Below are positions 24,440 through 31,809 of a stretch of DNA of 45,800 nt, piece after piece. Source of the stretch: Spirochaetaceae bacterium (lineage in GTDB: Bacteria; Spirochaetota; Spirochaetia; Treponematales; Treponemataceae). Below the pieces are notes generated by a model. The model had not been told where the DNA came from and did not search any database. It saw nothing but the letters and a program-made list of their open reading frames with translations. Position 1 is the first letter of the stretch, and each line of letters begins with the position of its first letter. Both the position numbers and the translations under genes were made by a program. The DNA lies in NCBI GenBank assembly GCA_017623685.1, contig JAGAOP010000061.1, positions 1-45,800 on the forward strand. The letters are read 5' to 3'.

Positions 24440-24649
24440 TTAAGAGATTAAAGAGTATTTTTCTATTCGATAAATATAATCAATGGAAAAATCAATATTT
24501 TCTAGGATTCCACATTTTGTTTTAACAATTTTACTTGGGGTATATATATTAATAAACTCAGTTTGTGAATTTTCTTCTAGGACACAATCCTTTTCAGACC
24601 AATCTATTAAAGGAACTTGTTCTAAAGAAAAAATAGAATTTGGAAGCAC
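24440..24649 (-). CDS. Small protein of unknown function
   Basis: A 69-residue protein if it starts at the GTG at 24649, which has AAGGAG 6 nt upstream. The in-frame TTG at 24691 would precede the predicted transcript start, and the in-frame ATG at 24673 is too close to the -10 box. The sequence has a Leu/Ile-rich start and an acidic middle (DWSEKDCVLEENSQTEF) with no motif I recognise. It is supported by its own promoter and ribosome site rather than by similarity. Confidence 0.55.
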   Translation of the reverse strand: MLPNSIFSLEQVPLIDWSEKDCVLEENSQTEFINIYTPSKIVKTKCGILENIDFSIDYIYRIEKYSLIS

Positions 24650-24676
24650 AAAAGACTCCTTCCTCCCATCCATAAA

Positions 24677-24705
24677 AAAATACACAGCCAATATAAATTT
24701 GTCAA
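24677..24705 (-). promoter_or_regulatory. Promoter of the small gene at 24440
   Basis: On the minus strand TTGACA (24700-24705), 17 bp, TATTTT (24677-24682). The -35 box overlaps the left arm of the inverted repeat at 24701-24737. Confidence 0.5.
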
Positions 24706-24737
24706 GGTGAATATCTGTGGAAATTATTCACCTTGGC
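24701..24737. repeat. Inverted repeat overlapping a -35 box
   Basis: A 12-bp stem with one G-U pair (24701-24712 with 24726-24737, core CAAGGTGAAT/ATTCACCTTG). It starts 3 nt after the stop of the membrane-protein gene. No T run follows on the minus strand, so it may be a weak terminator or an operator controlling the promoter it overlaps. Confidence 0.6.
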
Positions 24738-24739
24738 AA

Positions 24740-25252
24740 TTATTCTGGTTTAAGCCTAGGTTCTTGAGAAAGAATTGCATTTACCACAGATTCTAACTCT
24801 TCTTGTGATGAAAAACCAATATATAATTCACCTGATTTTTCTGTTACAAGTTTTAGAACATTTTCGTATCCTGGGCTAGATTCATATGCCAAAGACGGTA
24901 TAGAAATTATTTCTATAAAAGGGATGTATCTACCATCTAAAACAATACCTTTTTCGTAAACTCCAGCTATTTTTTTGAAAGCTCGTTCTTTTAGCACAAT
25001 TTCTGCGGCTATTATTGAAGTGGCAGATAAAATAATACCTACAAATAGTTCAAAGTGTTTAAATCTTTGCAGTAAAATTAATAGAGGTGCAATAATAATA
25101 GCAACCCAAGTAATAATTGATGTTTTTTTTGAAATATCTAGTATCTTATTGCCCAAGTTTTTTTCGATTTTCTTTTGTCTAAAAGGCCAAGAGATTACAA
25201 CTAAAAAATATAAAAAGTAGGCAATGTATCTAATAATGTCGTTAAAATTCAT
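24740..25252 (-). CDS. Membrane protein of unknown function with a cytoplasmic C-terminal domain
   Basis: A 170-residue protein. Hydrophobic segments at about 8-24, 44-61 and 68-88 suggest three membrane helices. The C-terminal half (about 96-165) is a beta/alpha domain with EKGIVLDGRYIPFIEI and FSSQEELESVVNAI, resembling the small PH-like domains in bacterial membrane proteins. It starts 7 nt after the stop of the TPR gene and probably belongs to that operon. No function assigned. Confidence 0.68.
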   Translation of the reverse strand: MNFNDIIRYIAYFLYFLVVISWPFRQKKIEKNLGNKILDISKKTSIITWVAIIIAPLLILLQRFKHFELFVGIILSATSIIAAEIVLKERAFKKIAGVYEKGIVLDGRYIPFIEIISIPSLAYESSPGYENVLKLVTEKSGELYIGFSSQEELESVVNAILSQEPRLKPE

Positions 25253-25259
25253 AGTTTTC

Positions 25260-26396
25260 CTAAATTGAATCCAATAATGAAGATACTTCTTGGCTTCGAT
25301 AGCCAGGATTTTTTTCCTGAATGTAAATTAGCCATTTTTCAGCTGATTCTAAATCATTTAATGACATACAAACCTTTGCCAGTTCTATATAGGCATCCCA
25401 ATTTTGTGGCTCGGTTTTTACTAGTTCTTGATAAATTGTTTTTGCATTTTCGTAATCTTCGGAGCTAGCATAGGCCTTAGCAAGGTTTGCTTTTACATCG
25501 TTGTTTTTAGAATCTATTTTCAATGCTTTTAAAAAGGCGTTGATGGCTTCTGGGTAATTTTTTTGAGCTAAATAAGCATTTGCCAAGTTGTTGTTTACTT
25601 CAAAGTTATTTGGTTCAATGCTAGCGGCTTTGTTAAACATAGCCAAGGCTGTTTCTGCATCCCCAGAATCCAAGAATATTACTCCAAGGTTTACCAAAGA
25701 AGAAACGTGGCTTGGATCAAGTTTTAATGCTTCTTGGTAAAGTGGAATAGCTGCGTCAATCATATCACATTCGTTTAGCAAAAGAGCATAATTGTACACG
25801 ATTAAAGTATTTTTCGGGTTTAGTTTGAATGCTTTCGCGGCATATGGAACACCATCTTCTATTTTACCTTGTTCGTATAGTACGATGGAAAGGTTGTAAT
25901 TTGTAGAAGCATCATCTGGAGAAAGAGCCAAGGCTTTGCGGAAGTTTTGCTCTGCTTCTGCAAATTGATCGTTAGAAGAATATACTGCCCCTTGTTCTCT
26001 AAGGGCTTCTACATTAGCAGAATCGATTTTTAGTACTTCGTTATATGCTGCTATAGAACCTTTAACGTCGCCTTTTTCATTTAATAATCTAGCGGCATAC
26101 AAATATGCTCTGCTGTACATTGGATCTATGGAGTAGGCACGTCGGAAAGAAGCAATTGCGTCATCTCTTCTAGCAAGGGTTCTAAGAGTCATTCCTAGAT
26201 TAAAATGAGCTGGAGCAAAATCAGACTTACACTTAATAGAAGACTCAAAGGAAACTCTAGCTTCGCTGTATTTTTTTAGACTGTATTGAATTTTTCCTAG
26301 TTCAAAATAATACAAATAATTATTGCTGTCAGATTGAACTGCTTGAGTGTATTCATCTAGAGCTTTTTGCAAATTTTTATTGTCAGATGCTTCTTT
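25260..26396 (-). pseudogene. TPR protein, C-terminal part of a gene split by an in-frame TGA
   Basis: About nine TPR units in a row (YFELGKIQYSLKKYSEA, HFNLGMTLRTLARRDDA, LVNLGVIFLDSGDAETA and so on) make a long superhelical scaffold for protein binding. The reading frame continues directly from the gene upstream (26397-27638): TGA at 26397-26399, then KEASDNKN and the TPR. Its only possible start is a TTG at 26372 with a poor ribosome site, so independent translation is doubtful. If TGA replaced a sense codon, the two parts form one 792-residue protein. Confidence 0.8.
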
Positions 26397-27638
26397 TCAT
26401 AAAATATAGTGAGCAGTAGCATTTTTAGGATCGTAATTAAGAGCAATATTTGCATAATTTGTTGCTGCATCTGCTGTTTTTGATGCAAAGTTCTTATCTT
26501 TTTTTTCTGAATCTGGGGCACTGTCATAGGCTTCTCTTAATGCAAGGGCTGCATCTGCCATTTGTTCTGAAGAAAAAGATTTTTGCTCAGAAGGAAGATT
26601 TTCTTTTGCAGTATCAAAATGTTCTAGTGCTTCATCATATTGACCTGTGGAAACAGAAACTTTACCCAAGGATATTTCGTCTTCAACTTTTCCCATTTGT
26701 TCTTTTAAAGCCTTATCTTTTTCTGCTCTGGCTTTTTCTTCTGCTGCCCGTTTTTCGGCTTCTTCTTTTTGTCTTGCAACTTCAGCCTGGCGCTTTTCTT
26801 CTTCTGCTTTTTGCTGAGCAAGTCGTTCTTCTTCTGCCTGTCTCATGGCTGCAGTTTGCTGAGTTTGAGCAGTTTGTTGCTTTAATAATTCGTCCATAGT
26901 AGAAGAATCATTTCGGTTGCTACTTCCAGAACCCATAGAAGATTGAAGTGCGTCTCGTATCCCAGCGGCAATATCTTCTGCACTAATTGAATTTTGCTGA
27001 TTCCCTGAAGAAAATGCACTTTCCCCTTCTTTTAGGCTAATAACTTGGTCAATTAAATCCAAGGCTTCTTGGTCATTTGCATCTTTTATCAATAAAGAAT
27101 CTAACAAATCCATGGCTCTGTCATATTCGCCACGGTCAATATATCGCTTTATTAATGCTATTGTGTTATCTCGCTCTGTTGCATTTACAGAAGTGGAAAT
27201 TCCGTCCTTCCCAGAGCCACCGCCCCCTGCTTTTTTCACCAGAGAAGAAATCCCAACTCCTAATCCTCCTCCTAGAAGCAGTAGGGCAAGAATTATTGCA
27301 ATTAACAAAATAATTTTTTTTCGCTTTTCGTTTTTTTCTTCTTCTAGTTCCTCTTCTGTTTTTTCTTTTTTTGCAGAAGCATCGCTTTTTAATGTTGAAT
27401 TTTTTGTGTTATCCCAAGAAAAAAAGGTTGTTTTTTCTGTTTTATCTTTATTTGCTGAAGATAATTTTTTTTCAACTTTTGGACTAGTTGTTGAAGAATC
27501 ATCTTTAGAAGATGCTTCCTTTGTTATGGATGAGAAAAAATTACCACTAAATAAATTGGTACTTTTTGAAGTTCCTGTTTCTGTTTTGTCTTCAGTTGAT
27601 GATTTTGTTTCATCAGTCCAGTTCTGATTCGTACTCAT
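26397..27638 (-). pseudogene. Membrane-anchored TPR/coiled-coil protein, N-terminal part, ends at an in-frame TGA
   Basis: The 413 residues before the TGA hold a Ser/Thr/Lys-rich cytoplasmic-type head (1-100), a charged helix, one membrane segment (109-131), a short TPR unit, a Gln/Glu/Ala coiled coil (about 240-310, EERLAQQKAEEEKRQAE) and a further TPR start ending ATAHYIL. The stop falls inside that TPR unit, where the repeat normally has Gly; a GGA to TGA change would explain it. Several genes here end in TGA, so TGA is a real stop in this genome. The ATG overlaps the upstream gene by 26 nt and has AAGGAG 9 nt before it. Confidence 0.8.
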
Positions 27639-28452
27639 ATTCTATAACTCCTTCTGAACCTGCATTCATATTTGTTGTTTCAGTATCTTGCAAAGAAGCT
27701 GCAACTTCTTCTAGTAATTTTCGTCGTCGTTCAGCTTCTTGAGCTTTTTGTTCTGCTATTCGAGCTTCTTCTTCTGCTTTTTCTTGAGCAATTCTTTCTT
27801 GCTCGATTTTTTCAGCTTCTGCTTTTTCTTGAGCAATTCTTTCTTGTTCTGCTTTAAATCGCTCTTCTTCTGCCTTAATTCGTTCAGCTTCTTGAGCTAA
27901 GCGTTCAGCTTCTTGTTCTTGGAAAGCAATTTCCCCTTGTAAAGCTCTAATAATAGCTTCTACTTCTAATCTTTGCTCTGTAGCTGGGTCTAATATAAGA
28001 TAATTTTGGTAATCTGCCAAAGCGTCGCTGTATTTTTGTTGGGAAAGTCTGGCATTTGCTCTGTTTAGCACAGGAGATGGAAAACTGGGATCTGCTGCAG
28101 AAGCTAGTGTATACATTTCTTCTGCGGTTTTGAAATCTCTTAAAGCGTAGGCAGCGTTTCCCGCATTAAATGCAATAATTCTTTTATTTGTTCCGGTTGT
28201 ATTTAATCCTTTTTGAAAAACTTCCAATGCTAAAGCATACTGTTGGGTTTGGTAGTAAGAAATTCCCAAATATATATATATTGAAGCCGGAGGATTTGGT
28301 TCTCGCATTGCTGTAAGAAAGTGAGGAATTGCTTCAGCTGGTTTATTTGTAGTAAATAGTTGGTATCCTGTGTCATAGGCTTGAGAAAAAAGAGTGTAGG
28401 GGATTAATAAAACAAGAAAAATAATATTCCAAAAAAACTTAGATTTTTTCAT
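27613..28452 (-). CDS. Exported TPR protein with a charged coiled-coil tail
   Basis: A 279-residue protein with a signal peptide (1-24, ending TLFSQA), three to four TPR units (about 25-165) and a long Glu/Ala/Gln/Arg coiled coil (about 175-255). The DNA for the coiled coil carries a 48-bp spaced direct repeat coding QERIAQEKAE twice. AGGAGGG lies 3 nt before the ATG. First gene of the minus-strand operon running through the split TPR gene to 24740. Likely a periplasmic scaffold; partner unknown. Confidence 0.83.
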   Translation of the reverse strand: MKKSKFFWNIIFLVLLIPYTLFSQAYDTGYQLFTTNKPAEAIPHFLTAMREPNPPASIYIYLGISYYQTQQYALALEVFQKGLNTTGTNKRIIAFNAGNAAYALRDFKTAEEMYTLASAADPSFPSPVLNRANARLSQQKYSDALADYQNYLILDPATEQRLEVEAIIRALQGEIAFQEQEAERLAQEAERIKAEEERFKAEQERIAQEKAEAEKIEQERIAQEKAEEEARIAEQKAQEAERRRKLLEEVAASLQDTETTNMNAGSEGVIEYEYESELD

Positions 28453-28651
28453 TTACCCTCCTGATAAAATTGCAAACAATCCTATGTCAAAAAAATCGGT
28501 TGTATGTAAAAAAACTCAAGAAATTCTTTACATAAATAAAACACTTCAATCTTCCTTTGGTTTCAACCATAAGAGAACTTGCAAGAATATTTTTTATCGT
28601 CTACAATAGATTAGATAGCTTTCAGTTTTTTTTGAAAGTACATACTATAAC

Positions 28652-28718
28652 GAAAGATTAAACCTTTAACTGCAAGTCTGTTATATTTGACATATTCGCA
28701 TAAAAAAGTTAATCTTTC
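28652..28718. repeat. Spaced 10-bp inverted repeat overlapping a -10 box
   Basis: GAAAGATTAA at 28652-28661 and its exact complement TTAATCTTTC at 28709-28718, with centres 57 bp apart. The right arm covers the -10 box of the promoter at 28687-28715. Two half-sites for a looping or dimeric regulator are possible; chance is not excluded in AT-rich DNA. Confidence 0.4.
28687..28715 (+). promoter_or_regulatory. Promoter of the TPR-Mrr / phosphoesterase / ParB-like operon
   Basis: TTGACA (28687-28692), 17 bp, TAATCT (28710-28715). The leader is about 36 nt and ends with a CGGAG ribosome site. Confidence 0.6.
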
Positions 28719-28757
28719 AATATCGACAATATTAATATTATTATTATCGGAGTTCTA

Positions 28758-30125
28758 ATGGAAGGTGTCCAGATAATTATTATTGCTGTTTCGGCTCTGG
28801 GAGTTGGTTTTCTTGCATATTTTATAATTAAGTCAACTGTTGTCCCAAAACGAGTAGATGGAATCAACAAATTAATTAAGCAGGGAAAAACTAGTGCAGC
28901 AGTAAAACTCGCAAAATCAATAATCGCAAAAAATCAAAGGGACTACAAAGCCCATTATTATTTAGGAAAAGCATATTTAGCAGATAATAAACCTGAATTA
29001 GCTCTTATGGAATTTAAAATTGTAAATCAAAATGCTTTGTTTGATTCTGATATGCCTGAGGTGGAATTTAGAAAGCAAATTGCACAGTTGTATTTGCGTT
29101 TTAATCAGCCAGATGAAGCTTTAAAAGAATATTTACTGCTAACTAAGTTAGAGCCTAGAAATCCAGAGTGCTTTTTTAACGCTGCTAAACTTTTTGAACA
29201 AAAGAATAAATCTGATCAAGCTCTTAATTTTTATCAGCAAACAATTCGGTTAGATAAAAAACACACAAAGGCACATGCTGCTTTGGGAATGTTATTGTAT
29301 AGGGCAAAGCAATTTAATGAAGCAAAAAAAGAAATTAATTTAGCAATTTCTCTTAACCCAAATGAATTTTCTACATATTTTTATCTAGGAAAAATCCTAA
29401 AAGAAGGCAAAGATTATCCAGGAGCTGTAGATGCATTTGAAAAAGCTATGCGAGATCCAGAGTTTAAACAGCGTGCTTTGTTAGAACGTGGTTCTTGTTT
29501 TATGGCAGTTGATAATCCTGATAAGGCTTTTATTGAATTCGATAGAGCTGTAAAAGCATCGAAAAATGATGCAAGCCAAGAAACACTTTATTCAAGGTAT
29601 TTTTTGGCGGCCTGTTACGAAAAAATGCATAAGATTGACATGGCTATTGCTCAGTGGGAAAAAATATATGCAAAAAATCATTCTTTTTTAGATACTTCCC
29701 AAAAACTTACTGAGTACAGAGATATTCAAGCTAATGACAGTATGAAAGAATATCTAACCTGTTCATCTGATGCCTTTGTTGAACTTTGCAAAAAAATTGC
29801 TTTGTCTGGTTTTAATTTAGCTGCACAAAAAACTGAAGTTACTCGTCACGGTTGCAGAATGATTGCTACAGAGGCAAAAAATGATAACTGGATGAATAAT
29901 CGGCCTCAGCTTTTTTATATTTTGTTTTACAGAGAACCAGAACCAATTGATGATAGTGAAATTAGGATTATTGCAGATGAAGTAAAAAAGCAAAACTATG
30001 GAAAAGCAATTATTTGTACTAGTTCTGGTTTTTCTAGACAAGCTACAGTTTTTGCAGAAAATCGTCCTTTGGAGTTGGTAAATAAAGCTAAGTTCGAAGC
30101 GATTCTTGCTAAAGCTGGCATATAA
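28758..30125 (+). CDS. Membrane-anchored TPR protein with a degenerate Mrr-like domain
   Basis: A 455-residue protein with one N-terminal membrane helix (5-24), about seven TPR units (35-310) and a C-terminal domain (about 370-455). The last ~45 residues, NYGKAIICTSSGFSRQAT to LVNKAKFEAILAKAG, match the closing part of Mrr-type restriction endonuclease folds (GvivTt..Ft..A..A....i.Li....L..L). Where active Mrr proteins have QxK, this one reads LFYRE, so the nuclease is probably dead and the fold may serve for binding. It is followed without a gap by a phosphoesterase and a ParB-like gene. Confidence 0.72.
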   Translation: MEGVQIIIIAVSALGVGFLAYFIIKSTVVPKRVDGINKLIKQGKTSAAVKLAKSIIAKNQRDYKAHYYLGKAYLADNKPELALMEFKIVNQNALFDSDMPEVEFRKQIAQLYLRFNQPDEALKEYLLLTKLEPRNPECFFNAAKLFEQKNKSDQALNFYQQTIRLDKKHTKAHAALGMLLYRAKQFNEAKKEINLAISLNPNEFSTYFYLGKILKEGKDYPGAVDAFEKAMRDPEFKQRALLERGSCFMAVDNPDKAFIEFDRAVKASKNDASQETLYSRYFLAACYEKMHKIDMAIAQWEKIYAKNHSFLDTSQKLTEYRDIQANDSMKEYLTCSSDAFVELCKKIALSGFNLAAQKTEVTRHGCRMIATEAKNDNWMNNRPQLFYILFYREPEPIDDSEIRIIADEVKKQNYGKAIICTSSGFSRQATVFAENRPLELVNKAKFEAILAKAGI

Positions 30126-30824
30126 ATGAAAATACTCTGCGTTTCAGATCAACTAGATCCATTAATATACAGTAATTCGATAAAAGAAAGATTTTCTGAT
30201 GTGGATTTAGTTTTGTGTGCAGGGGATTTGCCTATGGAATATGTGGACTTTATCGTTTCTTCGTTAAATGTTCCAACTTTATTTGTTTTCGGTAATCACA
30301 ACTTAGACGATTTTTATTTTTATCATCCTAACGAAAGATCCTTGGCATCTTCTACTAACTCAGTAAATAAATTTGAGCTGAATCAAGGTCATGGTGCCAT
30401 ATACGCAGGTTTTAAATTGTTGCGATTAAAGGTTGCTTGCCGAAAAACTCCCTTGTTGGTAGCCGGAGCATCTGGATCTATAAAATATAATGATGGACTT
30501 TGCCAGTATACAGATAGAGGGATGAAGCTTAAATTATTAAAATTAATTCCTGGGTTATTGTATAATAAAATTCGATACGGTAGGTTTTTGGATATATTTT
30601 TAGCTCATTCCCCACCAAGACATATTCAGGATAGAGAAGATCCATGTCACAAAGGTTTCTATTGTTATAGGTGGTTTTTAGAAAAATTTAAACCCACTTA
30701 TATGATTCATGGGCATATTCATCTTTACGATTTGCAAACTCCTAGGGTTGCTGAATATTGTAATACAACAATAATAAATGTTTTTAGTCATTATTTATTA
30801 TATTCCACTAAGGAAGAAAAATGA
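30126..30824 (+). CDS. Calcineurin-like metallophosphoesterase
   Basis: A 232-residue protein with most metallophosphoesterase motifs: D8 at the first strand, AGD (32-34), FGNHN (55-59), LAHSPP near 160 and MIHGHIH near 195. The first motif is SDQLD instead of the common DxH, so one metal ligand differs. The substrate (a nucleotide, cyclic nucleotide or phosphoprotein) cannot be told. The ATG directly follows the upstream stop and the stop overlaps the next start by 4 nt, so the three genes are translationally coupled. Confidence 0.85.
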   Translation: MKILCVSDQLDPLIYSNSIKERFSDVDLVLCAGDLPMEYVDFIVSSLNVPTLFVFGNHNLDDFYFYHPNERSLASSTNSVNKFELNQGHGAIYAGFKLLRLKVACRKTPLLVAGASGSIKYNDGLCQYTDRGMKLKLLKLIPGLLYNKIRYGRFLDIFLAHSPPRHIQDREDPCHKGFYCYRWFLEKFKPTYMIHGHIHLYDLQTPRVAEYCNTTIINVFSHYLLYSTKEEK

Positions 30825-31726
30825 CCACTTTTGAACAAGCTCAAACTGAAGAAGATTTTTCTAAAGCAAGAAACAAAGCCTTGATTAATGAATTGCAACA
30901 TTTCTTAAATCCAGAAGAAACAAGACTTTTGTCTCTTACGGAAATAAAAAAAATGCTAAAACCTACTGGCGAAGTTTACCAAGGTATGCAGGCTATACCT
31001 GTTGAATTAATTGTGGGAAGCGAGGGACGATATCGAGATTTTGATAATCAATTTTTTCCAAAAAATACTCACTTAAAACAAAGGTGGGCGAGTATCGACC
31101 TTGCTCATATACATGATGTTATTTTGCCTCCAATTAGAGTTTATGAATTAGGTGGAGTGTATTTTGTTCGAGATGGAAATCATCGAGTTTCAGTGGCAAA
31201 GTCTAAGGGAGTGGAATGTATTGATGCAGAAGTGGTAAGTTTGCAAACAGAAATAAAACTAAAACCTGGTTCAACTCCTGGTGAAATGATAAAGCAAATT
31301 ATTGAATATGAAAAAAGATGTTTTTATGGTGAAACAGGATTTGGCGATGTTACAGATTATTGGGGTTTAGATTTTTCAGCAACAGGTGTTTATGATATTG
31401 TTTATCATCACCTTTTAATTCATAAATACTATATTAATCAAAATCAATCAGAGGAAATTCCCATGGATCAAGCTATTTTATCTTGGTTCAAAACAGTTTA
31501 TATGCCTGTAATAGAAGTTATTGAAAGGCAAAAAATTATGCGGAAATTCAAAAATAGAACTCCTGCAGATATGTATGTTTGGATAATCAAATATTGGGAT
31601 GATTTGAAAAGAAAATTTGGAGAAGATGTAAGTTTGGATGCCGCAACAGAAGATTTTACAAAAAAATATGGTACTACTTTTTTCAAAAAGCTATTTTTAA
31701 AGATAAAAAATCTAGGAAATGAATAG
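30821..31726 (+). CDS. ParB/sulfiredoxin-fold protein of unknown function
   Basis: A 301-residue protein. Residues 57-130 form a ParB N-terminal-like domain: IPVELIVGSEGRYRDFD, then PPIRVYELGGVYFVRDGNHR and SVAKSKG, in which the DGNHR box (118-122) takes the place of the G.(R/H)R box of ParB. The rest (about 150-300) is alpha-helical and rich in Tyr, Trp and Lys, without a recognisable DNA-binding motif. ParB-fold domains bind or hydrolyse CTP or ATP, or phosphorylate small substrates. It begins by ATGA overlap with the phosphoesterase gene. Confidence 0.72.
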   Translation: MTTFEQAQTEEDFSKARNKALINELQHFLNPEETRLLSLTEIKKMLKPTGEVYQGMQAIPVELIVGSEGRYRDFDNQFFPKNTHLKQRWASIDLAHIHDVILPPIRVYELGGVYFVRDGNHRVSVAKSKGVECIDAEVVSLQTEIKLKPGSTPGEMIKQIIEYEKRCFYGETGFGDVTDYWGLDFSATGVYDIVYHHLLIHKYYINQNQSEEIPMDQAILSWFKTVYMPVIEVIERQKIMRKFKNRTPADMYVWIIKYWDDLKRKFGEDVSLDAATEDFTKKYGTTFFKKLFLKIKNLGNE

Positions 31727-31745
31727 AAATCATTAATATAAATCC

Positions 31746-31774
31746 TTGACGGCAGAAGATTTCAATGCTAAAAT
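31746..31774 (+). promoter_or_regulatory. Promoter of the partner-switching cassette
   Basis: TTGACG (31746-31751), 17 bp, TAAAAT (31769-31774). The leader is about 28 nt with GGGAG upstream of the ATG at 31810. Confidence 0.65.
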
Positions 31775-31809
31775 AATAAAACAGACTAATTTTGGGAGTA
31801 TTATTTTTC

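Larger units (their letters stand above)
28453..28757. other. Divergent intergenic region
   Basis: About 305 bp with no gene. It holds the promoter for the TPR-Mrr operon and, on the minus strand near 28490, a TTGACA that may serve the exported TPR gene but lacks a good -10 box. A spaced inverted repeat (28652-28718) is listed separately. Confidence 0.55.

Noticed and set aside
24483..24710. 75-codon plus-strand frame opposite the small gene at 24440
   Set aside because: No ribosome site or promoter; the minus-strand reading has both.
26397..26399. TGA as selenocysteine or as a reassigned codon
   Set aside because: The residue falls at the Gly position of a TPR unit, with no redox context, and other genes here (for example rnz and nadD) end in TGA, so TGA is a normal stop.
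26450..26899. 149-codon plus-strand open frame opposite the coiled-coil TPR gene
   Set aside because: It is a Leu/Phe-rich mirror of a Glu/Gln/Ala-rich coiled coil, with no ribosome site of its own.
27112..27627. 171-codon plus-strand open frame opposite the N-terminal part of the split TPR gene
   Set aside because: It is a Ser/Phe-rich mirror of a Lys/Glu/Ser-rich sequence, a typical antisense shadow.
27770..27900. Tandem DNA repeat suggesting a CRISPR or minisatellite
   Set aside because: The 48-bp periodic similarity codes a repeating coiled-coil motif and has no unique spacers.
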